DNA of 64,000 bases, taken from positions 1 through 64,000 of IMG/VR virus record IMGVR_UViG_3300010403_000004; one strand, given 5' to 3'. The position numbers and the translations under genes are program-made. Below, one piece after another: positions 33,852 to 42,177 of the stretch (the stretch's first letter is position 1; each line of letters opens with the position of its first letter). Source of the DNA: a virus. The notes beneath the pieces are model-generated. The model did no database searches. It worked only from the letters and a program-made list of their open reading frames with translations, and had not been told where the DNA came from.

Positions 33852-36800
33852 TTACATCCGCGCGAACCGGTGCCCCATCAGCCGGTCACGCCGCACCTGC
33901 GCTCGTCCCACCGGCGGCCACGCCATCTCGCGAACCTCCGGGACCTCGGGCACCGTCCGCGGCACACAGACCGCCAGCAGCAACGCCTCCACGAACGGGG
34001 ACACGTCAAGGTCCTTGCGAAATGCTCCCAACTCCGCGATCAACCCGGCGCACGACGGGTGAATCTTGATCTTCGGCCACTCGCCCGTCACCTGCCCCTC
34101 CACCATCCCAAGGTACCGGTGATACTCGCGCAAGTCCGCCTCGGCCAACGCCATGGCCTTATCCCGCTCGTACGGCAACTGCCGGAAGTCCGGAGGTTGG
34201 AATGCCAGCAGCCCGCGCAGCCGATCCAACGCCGCGTCCGACTCCTCCTCCACCATCTCGCTTCGGATACGCCCTCCTTGCAGCCGAACCCGCGCCGCGT
34301 TACGCGCATCCCATCCGCCATCCTCCGGCTCATACGCCAGCAACGAAGCCTCCATCATCTCCGCCCACGACCCCACCGGCTCGACCGGCGCGAACGCGTG
34401 CTTCGGCAGGAATATCTCGTACCCCGCTCTCCCTGCCCGGATCTCCCGCACTCCCAACTCCGGCAATACCCGCCGCGCAATCTCTCTCCCGGCCACCATC
34501 GCGTCCACCCCAACCAAACTCAACTCCCCCGTGACCCTCAGCGCACCCGTCCGCAACTCCGCCATCCACAACGCTGCCCGCCCTGGAATAACCGCGACGA
34601 ACCGCCGTGCCCCAGCGTCAACCCTCTCCCCAGACACATGCACCGCCGACGTTGGCTCCCCCATCCGTGGCGCAACGCGGAACTCCGGCACTCCAGCCCT
34701 TGCGCTCGCATCGTACAGCCGCTTCAACGCCTGCGACATCGCGTCCGTGTCATCGTCATGTTTCGCTCCCTGCCCCGCCGCGAACTCCGCCAGCAACTCC
34801 CACACCCACGGGAATAGGTCCGGGTTGGGCAAGTAAACATTCCCCGCCTCCACGTACCCCGAGATGGCCGCCACTCGGCTCCACTTTCCCCCGGCAGGGT
34901 TCACCGCGATCAACCCCGGTATCTCGTTCTTCAACGCATCGATCACCGCAGGGCCGTTGGCTTTATCCTCGACCAACTTCTCCGAGCACGGCACCCGCTC
35001 GCTCATCCTTCGGACGGCCGCCAGCGTCTCCAGAAACGTTCGATGCTCCGAGTCCCGCTCCAGCAGGTACGAGTTACTTCCAATTCTCCCCCACGCCTGC
35101 CCCGCCACGGTATCGTTCTCATCCGTCCCCTTAAACGCCATGTCCCACGACTGCACCACTTGCTCAAACACCGCCGGCAACTCCACCGGCGCAATCTCCG
35201 CAAACGTTCCGTCCCCAATCGCCAGCCGCACCGGTCTCGGCTTTCCCTCCGCGTCCACCACTCCCATGCCGGGAGGATTGTAGAACCGGAACCACTCCCG
35301 CTTGAGCCCATTCTTGCCACCAGCAGCCGGTTTCTGGTTAAATTGGCCTGAATTTTGGGACGCGAAGCCCCATGCCACATAGTTTCCGGTCGTGGTGGTT
35401 AGCCCGTAGACCGGCATATACCCAAGCGGACGCATTGAAATCACGTGATGGTTTTTTTTGTCCTTGGATCGATGCACGGGCTCAGAAAGAGATTTCCCAG
35501 CCATCCACAGGCTATCGATGATCCTCTGCCGTTTGACCATGTGGCAGTGAGCTAGTATCTTAATTTTTGACGACCGTCCGCCGTGAATATTATAAATTCC
35601 CGACTCGTGCCATTTAGGATTGTCTTGTCTCTTTTTGACGCGGCCATCTTTGTCGCGTGCGCCACGCCAAACTGAATACTCGAAGCCAAGCCGCGGGATC
35701 ACCCTCTCCAGTTCGGCTTGAACGTCAGGATTTTTGGCTGATTGGCTTATTGATACCAGGTTCTTTTGGCAGCAGCTCCCCTCTCCATCGATCATGCCCC
35801 CGAGCCAGTCGTATAGTCTTTGGTCCTCTGCGTTGCAATCTCCGCTGGGAGTGTATACGGAATGAAGTTTGCTTCTCACCTTTAGCGGCAAATAGGATGC
35901 TCGGTTGCGTCCCTTTGCTCTGTACCATTTATGGTCTTTAGTGCAATGGACCGTGCGCCCACTGGAAAGAGAATATTCGTACACCATCTGTTGCGAAACG
36001 CTAATATCGGTGACGCGGCATTTAGTTAACGACGCCTTGAGTTTGTGCCCGTGGACTTGCCCCACCTGCAACCTGGCATCGTTCTCCGGCTTGACATACC
36101 CAACCAACTCATCCCCGACATTCACGTCCTTGATCTGTTTTTCTGACCAGTCAGCCATCAGTATCGGCGTGTATCCAGGCGTGCAGTAATGCTGTCGCTG
36201 TTCTCTTTTCAAAAGATCCGTCTCTTCCGGCCCCAATCGCTCCGGAAACAGCAACTCCCCATGCCTCGTCCTCGGGTCCGGATACGCCAGCGGCCCAATC
36301 GTCCGCGCCCCATCCCACTCGTTCGGAATCACCACCTGCTCCCAGCCGCCCATTTCCAACAGGTACTCCGTTAGGTCGCCGCCGTACGATGCCCGCTGCT
36401 GAATGACTAGCCTACAGTCCGTCTTCGGATCGATATTCCGCGAAGACATCGAACCCGAGTACCACTCCCGAACCGATTGCGGATACGTCTCCGGCTCCTT
36501 GTTCATCCTTTCCAGATCATTCGGATCGTCGATGATGACCACCGACCCACCCTCACCAAGGACGCCGCCCTCGACCGACGCGATGATCCGGAACCCGCCC
36601 TTGTCGTTCTCAAACCGGCCCTTCTCGTTCTGGTCACCAGAGAGTTGGAACTTGGAGCCCCAGCGCGACTGGTACCACTGCGAAGCAATCAGGTTTCGAC
36701 ACCGGCGCGAGTCCCTCTTCGCCAGCGTCAAGCCGAACGACGCCGCCAAAAACTTCTCCTGCGGCGCCTTCAGCCATCGCCACGCCGGGAACGCCACTGA

Positions 36801-37091
36801 AACCAGGGAACTTTTCAGCATTCTGGGGGGCACATTAATTATGAGACGGCGAATCTCCCGCCTCGACAACGCCTGCAAATACTCGCAAAGCATACTGATG
36901 TGCCAATTTTTCTGGAATGGTACCCCAGGCTGCAACGCCGGCCAAGACTGCTCCAGAAAGAACTCCAAACTCTCCTCGCAGTACTCCGCATCCGCCTGCA
37001 ACTCTATCGCCCGGATCGCCTCCTCCGCCACCCGCAACGCCCTGTCAGACGTGTACTGGCTCGGCGGCCTCTTCCCTGTGGCTCTTGGCAT
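33852..37091 (-). CDS. Terminase large subunit with intein and C-terminal extension
   Basis: 1079 residues, including an intein at 303-580. The ATPase part has a Walker-A-like loop (NVPPRMLKSS, about 86-95) and a Walker B (VVIIDDPND, about 184-192). After the intein, SGQFNQKPA joins the usual Y-x-QFxQxP segment of terminases. The nuclease part has WDMAFKGTDENDT (about 653), EDKANG and a late HDDDTDAM cluster. About 280 further residues follow the nuclease domain, a long extension of unknown role. After splicing the protein would be 801 residues. Confidence 0.85.
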   Translation of the reverse strand: MPRATGKRPPSQYTSDRALRVAEEAIRAIELQADAEYCEESLEFFLEQSWPALQPGVPFQKNWHISMLCEYLQALSRREIRRLIINVPPRMLKSSLVSVAFPAWRWLKAPQEKFLAASFGLTLAKRDSRRCRNLIASQWYQSRWGSKFQLSGDQNEKGRFENDKGGFRIIASVEGGVLGEGGSVVIIDDPNDLERMNKEPETYPQSVREWYSGSMSSRNIDPKTDCRLVIQQRASYGGDLTEYLLEMGGWEQVVIPNEWDGARTIGPLAYPDPRTRHGELLFPERLGPEETDLLKREQRQHYCTPGYTPILMADWSEKQIKDVNVGDELVGYVKPENDARLQVGQVHGHKLKASLTKCRVTDISVSQQMVYEYSLSSGRTVHCTKDHKWYRAKGRNRASYLPLKVRSKLHSVYTPSGDCNAEDQRLYDWLGGMIDGEGSCCQKNLVSISQSAKNPDVQAELERVIPRLGFEYSVWRGARDKDGRVKKRQDNPKWHESGIYNIHGGRSSKIKILAHCHMVKRQRIIDSLWMAGKSLSEPVHRSKDKKNHHVISMRPLGYMPVYGLTTTTGNYVAWGFASQNSGQFNQKPAAGGKNGLKREWFRFYNPPGMGVVDAEGKPRPVRLAIGDGTFAEIAPVELPAVFEQVVQSWDMAFKGTDENDTVAGQAWGRIGSNSYLLERDSEHRTFLETLAAVRRMSERVPCSEKLVEDKANGPAVIDALKNEIPGLIAVNPAGGKWSRVAAISGYVEAGNVYLPNPDLFPWVWELLAEFAAGQGAKHDDDTDAMSQALKRLYDASARAGVPEFRVAPRMGEPTSAVHVSGERVDAGARRFVAVIPGRAALWMAELRTGALRVTGELSLVGVDAMVAGREIARRVLPELGVREIRAGRAGYEIFLPKHAFAPVEPVGSWAEMMEASLLAYEPEDGGWDARNAARVRLQGGRIRSEMVEEESDAALDRLRGLLAFQPPDFRQLPYERDKAMALAEADLREYHRYLGMVEGQVTGEWPKIKIHPSCAGLIAELGAFRKDLDVSPFVEALLLAVCVPRTVPEVPEVREMAWPPVGRAQVRRDRLMGHRFARM
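35352..36185 (-). other. Intein in the large terminase (LAGLIDADG-type)
   Basis: Residues 303-580 of the terminase. It starts with Cys (CTPGYTPILMADW), has a block B-like HCTKDHKWY near 383-390, and ends VYGLTTTTGNYVAWGFASQN before the +1 Ser of SGQFNQKP. The penultimate residue is Gln rather than the usual His. DWLGGMIDGEG near 428-438 is a LAGLIDADG motif; a second motif is not clear, so the homing part may be degenerate. The insertion point in the Y-x-Q segment is a known terminase intein site. Confidence 0.8.
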
Positions 37092-37769
37092 GAATCCAGA
37101 CTACCACTCTGGACGCACTGGCTCCCCCTTGTCGCTCAAGAGTCCACACTTATCCATGGGATGCTTATGCGCAATCCCTGCCGCTGTGTTCTGCGGAGTT
37201 CTCAAAAGCATAAAGGTTTGATCGGTTCTGGTCCGCACCATCCCATATTTAGTGCGGCCCGCAGGCTCTTTACCCTGAGACAGCCAGCCTCAGGAGGCCC
37301 CGTTACCGGCGATTCGCCGTTGGGTTCCCGATCTCCCCATCATGCAACTGGTCGCAACGATAGGCTGGTAACGCTTGGGTGTAGGGTTCGCTGCTCATCG
37401 GCCAAGACACCGCCGAAATCCCTTGAATCATTTCGTCTGGAATTGTCGCACATAACACGAAAGCCGTCAACAATGGGATATTGACGGCTCTGTGGAAATG
37501 AAACACGAGATGTAGCACTCACATCTTATCACAAACCACCAGTGCCTTGCCACCGGATTTTTGCCCGGAGAATTTTGGGGTCCAATTGTCTAACCCTATT
37601 CGCCTTTGCCCGGGCGCGCATCGATTTCCGCACAGGGGCCACGGGGTCCTTCGGGCGGCCCCCGTCACCTATGCCGGCTGGTCGCCGCGGCCCGACGAGC
37701 TGGCGCCGGCGTGCGGGGCGTGCTTGTCTCTCGCATCACCAGGTGGCGAAAGATTCCGCAAAATAGTGC
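37092..37769. other. Gene-less switch region between late and early blocks
   Basis: About 680 bases with no convincing gene; the longer frames are GC-biased shadows. It holds several inverted repeats: CCGCAC (37233-37238)/GTGCGG (37252-37257), CGGCGATTCGCCG near 37307-37319, the terminator-like hairpin at 37462-37489, and ACGGGG (37641-37646)/CCCCGT (37660-37665). It lies between divergent terminase and early transcription units, so regulatory or origin functions are possible. Confidence 0.5.
37462..37489 (-). terminator. Minus-strand hairpin terminator
   Basis: Stem AGCCGTCAA (37462-37470)/TTGACGGCT (37481-37489), 9 bp perfect, 10-base loop. On the minus strand it is followed by TTTCGTGTTAT. 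It resembles the plus-strand terminator at 43604-43653 (AGCCCGTCAAC stem followed by TTTCCGTTTC). It would stop leftward transcription before the terminase gene. Confidence 0.5.
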
Positions 37770-37820
37770 TTGCAATGCTGATTGATTCGGGTTACCATTG
37801 GTTCATGGTTGAGGAGCCAT
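37770..37820 (+). promoter_or_regulatory. Early promoter with 5' hairpin presenting the ribosome site
   Basis: TTGCAA (37770-37775), 17-base spacer, TACCAT (37793-37798). Transcription would begin near a hairpin ATGG (37805-37808)/CCAT (37817-37820) whose loop is TTGAGGAG, containing the Shine-Dalgarno sequence for the ATG at 37826. The same loop occurs in the leader at 40729-40747. Confidence 0.6.
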
Positions 37821-37825
37821 ACAGC

Positions 37826-38239
37826 ATGACGAAGAAGTACAAGGCAGAGAACTTCGATCAGGTATACCGCGAGCGTGACCTATTCATGCTCGCCTTAAAC
37901 GATCAGCTTAACGGCGCGGTGTGCTGGTCACATTGGACGAAAGATCCATACAGTGAAGGCAAGTACCGCGTGGGAGCTTGCCGGTTAGAGTCGGCGAGTG
38001 GTGGACTTCTGATCATGACCTTCCGACACCCGCGGCAGATGGACTACACCACCGTCTGGGCTGCTGATGGATTCGAAGCGGGTAACCCCGCGATTCAGCA
38101 GGCTGTGTACGAAGCTCGCACCAGCTACCGCGCGGAATCGGTCTGCACTGCGGCCGATGGCCACGTGAAGACAATCAGCGCGTCCAACGGTGAAATGCGC
38201 TTGGTCGACGCGGGAGTCAGCACGGAGGTGGCGCAATGA
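37826..38239 (+). CDS. Early protein, unknown function
   Basis: 137 residues from the ATG at 37826, placed 9 bases after GAGGAG. Mixed alpha/beta with three cysteines; no domain recognised. First gene of an early operon, coupled to the next by an ATGA overlap. The longer frame upstream is GC-biased non-coding DNA before the promoter. Confidence 0.6.
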   Translation: MTKKYKAENFDQVYRERDLFMLALNDQLNGAVCWSHWTKDPYSEGKYRVGACRLESASGGLLIMTFRHPRQMDYTTVWAADGFEAGNPAIQQAVYEARTSYRAESVCTAADGHVKTISASNGEMRLVDAGVSTEVAQ

Positions 38240-38583
38240 TCCACATATCGAACATCATCACGATTCAGACCTGCAAGCAGTGCGGCCGGCTTGCCAATGT
38301 CCAGATCACCTGCTCACGCTGGGCTTGCCACGCGTGCGGCGACCTAGTTCAGTCGGTCGAGTATACTCCGAATGACTTCGAGCGCTTGGTGCGCATCGTC
38401 TGCCCGGTAGGCGGAAACCCCGACGATGTAGGCGTTATGCTGGGTAACGTCGGATTCTGGATCGACGCTGACGGACCGTGGGCCGGTCAGCTGTCTTTCT
38501 CGCATCCTACGAACGCATGGGACTTGCCGGCGTTGAAGCGCGACTTGACGCGGAGATTGCAGGAGGTTACCAATGCCGCGTAA
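38236..38583 (+). CDS. Small zinc-ribbon protein
   Basis: 115 residues. CKQCGR near residue 13 and CHACGD near 31 form a zinc ribbon; a mixed region follows with repeated Val/Asp turns (VGVMLGNVGFWIDADGPW). Coupled to the upstream gene (ATGA) and overlapping the next by 11 bases. Probably DNA- or RNA-binding, function unknown. Confidence 0.55.
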   Translation: MIHISNIITIQTCKQCGRLANVQITCSRWACHACGDLVQSVEYTPNDFERLVRIVCPVGGNPDDVGVMLGNVGFWIDADGPWAGQLSFSHPTNAWDLPALKRDLTRRLQEVTNAA

Positions 38584-38782
38584 GCTCACATCCGATCAGG
38601 CGCGCGCCATGGGCGCCCAGCGAAAGACTCACGGGGCCGGTACCGGCCGGCCCCATTCCACCGACGCCAGGTGCGCATGCGGGAAGTACACGCGCGCCAC
38701 GGCGCACAAGAGGTACCACGCGTGCGACCCAGACACCGCGATTATCGCCCAGCTGGACTCCGACGCGGACAGCCACACCTGA
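38573..38782 (+). CDS. Small basic Cys/His protein
   Basis: 69 residues, basic N-terminus (PRKLTSDQARAMGAQRKTHG), then RCACGKYT and HKRYHAC, a possible zinc site. Overlaps its upstream neighbour and ends 2 bases before the convergent gene. No family recognised. Confidence 0.5.
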   Translation: MPRKLTSDQARAMGAQRKTHGAGTGRPHSTDARCACGKYTRATAHKRYHACDPDTAIIAQLDSDADSHT

Positions 38783-38783
38783 T

Positions 38784-39011
38784 TTAGAGATCCTCGAACG
38801 CTACCAAACTACGTTCGGGGATCTCCGCCGGTTCAGGGAGCCGCGGGCGGGAAGCAAGCCGCTCCGCCCACTGGGCGAGGTTGGGCCGCTGCGGCCTTCC
38901 CCCGTTCTTTCCACCGCTCTTGGTCTTTCGTTTTCGGCTGGCGTACGACTGACGCATCGAGAGTAGTTCAGCGTCGGTGAACGGGTATTTGCAGTGTGGA
39001 CAGCTAGTCAT
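38784..39011 (-). CDS. Small zinc-finger protein
   Basis: 75 residues from the ATG at 39011. Begins MTSCPHCKYPFTDAELL, a CxxC site followed by a helix, then a basic Arg/Lys segment (SRKRKTKSGGKNGG). A longer start at 39053 would add residues encoded by the iteron repeats (39012-39089), which are better read as regulatory DNA. Likely nucleic-acid binding. Confidence 0.5.
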   Translation of the reverse strand: MTSCPHCKYPFTDAELLSMRQSYASRKRKTKSGGKNGGRPQRPNLAQWAERLASRPRLPEPAEIPERSLVAFEDL

Positions 39012-39089
39012 AATCCATCCAGGATACCACAAATCAATCCAGCCTGGATACAATCCATCCAGGGTACAGATTAATCCAACCGGGGTTAC
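39012..39089. repeat. Four iteron-like repeats, consensus AATCCA-CC-GG-TAC
   Basis: Four imperfect copies begin at 39012, 39036, 39052 and 39073: AATCCATCCAGGATACC, AATCCAGCCTGGATAC, AATCCATCCAGGGTAC and AATCCAACCGGGGTTAC. They lie directly before the zinc-finger gene start at 39011 and reach the end of the next gene. Such arrays act as operators or replication iterons. Confidence 0.55.
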
Positions 39090-39682
39090 TGCTCCGAATC
39101 AACCGCCTCAGCAGTCACCGTCACCGTTTTCCCCGCCGCAATCGCCTTTGCCTTCTTACGCATTGATCCTACAGCCTTTAGCCTATCCTCGATAGCTCTA
39201 CGGGCGCCTGGCTCCAACACGTCCAGCGCGCCCGCCAGGTGCGCAGACAGGTCCTCCGGGCTTATCTGGCTGAGATCCGCCGGCACGCGCTGCGTCTGTT
39301 TTCGGTCGATGATCCAGCCGCGCAATTTGGCGTGAGCCATCAGCGCTTTGATGCGTAAATCAATCGTCGCGCGTTCCTCCGCGTCAATGTCACCCTCAGC
39401 TAAACGCCTTCGAATGATCATGATATCGGCATCAATCCCAGCGCGGACTCGCTCGATTGGGTCAGACGCCAGCGAACGGACGCGATCTTGCATGCGTGGG
39501 TCCTGCATGATGTCCCAACCGCTATCGGCCGCGAAACCAGCGCGTTCAGCGGCTTTGCGGTAGGAGATACCGGCAGCAACGAGGGCCGCCATGACCTCCC
39601 GTTGCTCTGACATCAGTAGTAGGCCGTTAACCGGATTGTTCACCGAGGTGCGGGCTAGAGCCATATAGCGAGAGTTTAGCAT
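39086..39682 (-). CDS. Probable terminase small subunit
   Basis: 198 residues (ATG at 39664 also possible). Residues about 34-60 (ISYRKAAERAGFAADSGWDIMQ) form a helix-turn-helix like those of small terminases, followed by DPRMQDRVRSL and a long helical region (ADIMIIRRRLAEGDIDAEERA). The C-terminus is basic and helical. It is on the same strand as the large terminase, about 2 kb away across early plus-strand genes. An alternative is a DNA-binding regulator. Confidence 0.45.
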   Translation of the reverse strand: MLNSRYMALARTSVNNPVNGLLLMSEQREVMAALVAAGISYRKAAERAGFAADSGWDIMQDPRMQDRVRSLASDPIERVRAGIDADIMIIRRRLAEGDIDAEERATIDLRIKALMAHAKLRGWIIDRKQTQRVPADLSQISPEDLSAHLAGALDVLEPGARRAIEDRLKAVGSMRKKAKAIAAGKTVTVTAEAVDSEQ

Positions 39683-39823
39683 GGGTAGGAGCCTTTCGGA
39701 CAGCGCCTTGTAAGCCTAAGCGCCCTTGGTCCGCTACCGCGAGGTTCGGCAAATCGGCACCGCCACGCCCCGTATGCGAGGCTTTCCCAATTGACGCGAT
39801 AACGGTACGTGATAATATGGGCC

Positions 39824-40078
39824 ATGGAGAAAGACCCAGCCGCGGTGTCCCTGGGGCGCCGCGGCGGCCTAGCGCGTGGCGTGCTGCTTCGGGCTGGCAT
39901 TGTTGCGCGCAGCGGTCAATCGGTAGCCAAACCCACCAGGTGCGCACGGTGCGGTGTGGAGTTACCCAGCGCGCGTGCTGCGTGGCGACACTGCCGGCAA
40001 ACCCGTATTCAGCCGCGCAAGCTCACCGATGCAGAGTTAACTGCGTGGCGCATGCTGAATGAGAATGAGATGGAGTAG
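39824..40078 (+). CDS. Small protein with GxxGG motif and zinc-finger-like site
   Basis: 84 residues from the ATG at 39824. VSLGRRGGLARG near the N-terminus is a short motif common in tiny phage and plasmid proteins. CARCGVELPSARAAWRHC follows, a CxxC...H..C site like a C2H2-type finger. The 3' end overlaps the convergent GIY-YIG gene by 56 bases. Confidence 0.45.
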   Translation: MEKDPAAVSLGRRGGLARGVLLRAGIVARSGQSVAKPTRCARCGVELPSARAAWRHCRQTRIQPRKLTDAELTAWRMLNENEME

Positions 40079-40454
40079 CGAGGTGTCGCGGGTCGGCCGG
40101 CCAAAACACGCGGCCCCGAGTATGCCACCAGTCCTCCGGCACCAACAAAGAGCGCACGCTTTCGATGTAATCCGTAACCTCTTCTCTCAGCCAAAACCAC
40201 TCGCATGGATGGCGGAGGGCACCAGGCGGAATGGTGTTTAGGTGCCTGAACCTATCGTGTGCCTCTTGTTCAGAGATCACGCTCTCCGGCATTACCGCGA
40301 TGTGCCGAATTCCAGCGCGGTCACAGCTCGGCATGTTGGCGAATGCCCACGCGCGAATGTTTGTGATTCGGCTGCCGGGGTGACGACTGGAACCAATCTT
40401 AACGTACTTGCGGTCGCCAGTGGCCGCGAAATAGACGTAACCAAGAGCACTCAT
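40023..40454 (-). CDS. GIY-YIG domain protein (T5orf172/MUG113-like)
   Basis: 143 residues. Residues 5-34 (GYVYFAATGDRKYVKIG then SSRHPGSRITNIRAW) match the GIY-YIG nuclease fold as found in T5orf172-type proteins, with the conserved VYF and VKIG strands. The rest is a helical C-terminus with DRF, WF and W residues. May be a homing or defence-related nuclease. Its promoter region is divergent from the gene at 40502. Confidence 0.6.
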   Translation of the reverse strand: MSALGYVYFAATGDRKYVKIGSSRHPGSRITNIRAWAFANMPSCDRAGIRHIAVMPESVISEQEAHDRFRHLNTIPPGALRHPCEWFWLREEVTDYIESVRSLLVPEDWWHTRGRVFWPADPRHLATPSHSHSACATQLTLHR

Positions 40455-40501
40455 GTGTTTATGCTACCACAAACAACGTGGTTTATGATATGATCGCAGA
40501 T
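40455..40501. promoter_or_regulatory. Divergent promoter region with inverted repeat
   Basis: Between divergent genes: CCAC...GTGG inverted repeat (accacaaacaacgtggt), plus-strand TATGAT about 10 bases before the ATG at 40502, and minus-strand TAGCAT about 7 bases before the ATG at 40454. -35 boxes are weak. Both genes could be repressed from the inverted repeat. Confidence 0.35.
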
Positions 40502-40711
40502 ATGAACAAGGAAAACCCGTCTGTGGCTACCCAAGCTGCACGTCTGCTCCGGAGTATGCGACAGTCGCGCAAGGCTGGGCCGGGGCGCAAGCGCCGCGTA
40601 ATGCACACCCCGCAGGCTAAGTACTGCACCTGCATCGAATGCCGCCGAGATCGCGGCCACTATTCCAGCAAAAACATGCCAGCAAGAAAAGGTTTGACAG
40701 AATCAACGTAG
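40502..40711 (+). CDS. Small basic Cys protein
   Basis: 69 residues from the ATG at 40502, very basic, with CTCIEC near residue 42 as a possible zinc site. The 3' end overlaps the -35 region of the next early promoter. No function recognised. Confidence 0.45.
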   Translation: MNKENPSVATQAARLLRSMRQSRKAGPGRKRRVMHTPQAKYCTCIECRRDRGHYSSKNMPARKGLTEST

Positions 40712-40747
40712 ATTGTGTACTATTGTATTACGGTTGAGGAGCCGTAA
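40694..40747 (+). promoter_or_regulatory. Early promoter with TTGAGGAG-loop hairpin
   Basis: TTGACA (40694-40699), 18-base spacer, TACTAT (40718-40723). Then a hairpin TTACGG (40728-40733)/CCGTAA (40742-40747) whose 8-base loop TTGAGGAG is identical to that at 37809-37816. Stem bases differ from that copy while pairing is kept. The Shine-Dalgarno sequence in the loop serves the ATG at 40753. Confidence 0.65.
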
Positions 40748-40752
40748 AACAA

Positions 40753-41610
40753 ATGACGCAAGTAATGCGCACCCATCGCACCACCCTTCACATTCCCGTG
40801 GTTCCGTTGGACTGGAACCACTCCACGGCCAAGCAAGCCCGCGCAAGCTGGTCCCAATACGTCGCGCTCTGCCAGTCGCTTGCAACCGATGGCTTCGACT
40901 GCACCGTCACAGTGAATCGCCTGGGTACCGCGCACGATGGCCACGACGTTCTACGGCTCACGGTAGAGGGAACCGCGGCGCGGGCCGGTGTGGTGAAGCA
41001 CAAGCCGCGTAAGCGGGCGTTTACGCTGCCTGCCAAGCTGACGGCTGAACAATGCCAGAAACGCGCGATAGTGGCCCAAAAGGGCATCGAGTCCGATCAC
41101 TACTTCTATGCGCAAACGATCAAGTTCGAAACACCGGCATGGCGCGCGTTTGACATCGCACTCCGCGCGGCTGTCGATGCCGGCGGCTTGGACGGCGCGT
41201 TGCGGTCGGACCTTGCGAACGCATGGCGTGAGCTATCGGACCCTGAAATCTATTCGCACGATGGAATCTTGCGCACTATCCTTCATTCGAACCTGCCGGC
41301 TATTCTGTGGGAACTCAGCTATACGGCCGATACCCCGTATCGTTCCATGAAGTGCTCTAACCCTGGCGATCACTTCCGCTACGGGTCGGAAAACGTCAAG
41401 GTCGCGGCAAGGTGGTTTGCTCGCGATACGGCCATCGATGACGCTAACAGTTCCGCGGCTCATTGCTTCATGGCCCAGTTTTCGGATCTCCGGCAAGCGG
41501 AAACCGAGTACTGGCGTGAACTCGAAATGCTTTCAGGTCAGCGTGAACGCTTTGCCCCTGGCGTGGCCGATACTCTCGACACGTCCGATGAACTGGAGGT
41601 AGCAGCATGA
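40753..41610 (+). CDS. Early protein, unknown function
   Basis: 285 residues, soluble, mixed alpha/beta, Trp/His-rich in places. No motif recognised. First gene after a good promoter, coupled to the DUF3560 gene by an ATGA overlap (41607). The basic loop at about 75-90 (KHKPRKRAF) could bind nucleic acid. Confidence 0.6.
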   Translation: MTQVMRTHRTTLHIPVVPLDWNHSTAKQARASWSQYVALCQSLATDGFDCTVTVNRLGTAHDGHDVLRLTVEGTAARAGVVKHKPRKRAFTLPAKLTAEQCQKRAIVAQKGIESDHYFYAQTIKFETPAWRAFDIALRAAVDAGGLDGALRSDLANAWRELSDPEIYSHDGILRTILHSNLPAILWELSYTADTPYRSMKCSNPGDHFRYGSENVKVAARWFARDTAIDDANSSAAHCFMAQFSDLRQAETEYWRELEMLSGQRERFAPGVADTLDTSDELEVAA

Positions 41611-42128
41611 TTATCACGGCCACGTACGACCCTGCGGATGACAAACTCAGAATCTCCGCGTCCCAGCGCCTAGACGCCGACACCTACGCCAAGGTAAAAG
41701 CCGCAGGCTACGGCTGGGCGCCCAAGCAAGGCGTATTCTATGCCGTCTGGTCACCCTCGCGTGAGGACTTGGCGCTTGAACTCGCCGGCGAGATAGGCGA
41801 TGAAGACACGAGCCTAGTAGAGCGCGCCGAAGTGCGGGCGGAACGGTTCGAAGGGTACCAGGAAAACCGAGCCAAGGACGCAGAGCAGGCGCGGGCGGCG
41901 GTCGATCGCATCGCGGATGGTATCCCGATGGGGCAACCCATAATTTGCGGCCATCACAGCGAACTCCACGCGCGCAAGGATGCCGAGAAGATTGAGAACG
42001 GCATGCGGCGCGCCTGCAAGATGTGGGACACGGCGCAGTACTGGCAGTCGCGCGCTAAGGGTGCGTTGATGCACGCGAAGTACTTGGAGCGTCCGGACGT
42101 GCGGGCGGCGGCGCATCAAGGGCCTTGA
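41607..42128 (+). CDS. DUF3560 protein, N-terminal part (frameshifted)
   Basis: 173 residues. ITATYDPADDKLRIS then ASQRLDADTYAKVKAAGYGWAPKQ, with SLVERAEVRAERFEGYQE and the GQPIICGHHSE segment, is the DUF3560 family of plasmid and phage proteins. The frame ends after an odd AAAHQGP. The next frame continues the family sequence (RRIKGLEAEKRS then LIADYTPAY), so an extra base in the GCGGCGG run near 42105-42110 splits one gene. A sequencing error, a real mutation or programmed frameshifting are all possible. Confidence 0.6.
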   Translation: MIITATYDPADDKLRISASQRLDADTYAKVKAAGYGWAPKQGVFYAVWSPSREDLALELAGEIGDEDTSLVERAEVRAERFEGYQENRAKDAEQARAAVDRIADGIPMGQPIICGHHSELHARKDAEKIENGMRRACKMWDTAQYWQSRAKGALMHAKYLERPDVRAAAHQGP

Positions 42129-42177
42129 AGCGGAAAAGCGGTCCCTGATCGCGGACTACACGCCAGCGTACCCCGAC

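Noticed and set aside
37547-37825. Upstream extension of the 37826 gene to 37547
   Set aside because: It would read through the promoter and hairpin leader; the ATG at 37826 has a well-placed ribosome site.
39053-39683. Attachment site or integrase module
   Set aside because: No integrase gene and no direct repeats typical of attachment sites were found; only the iteron-like array is seen.
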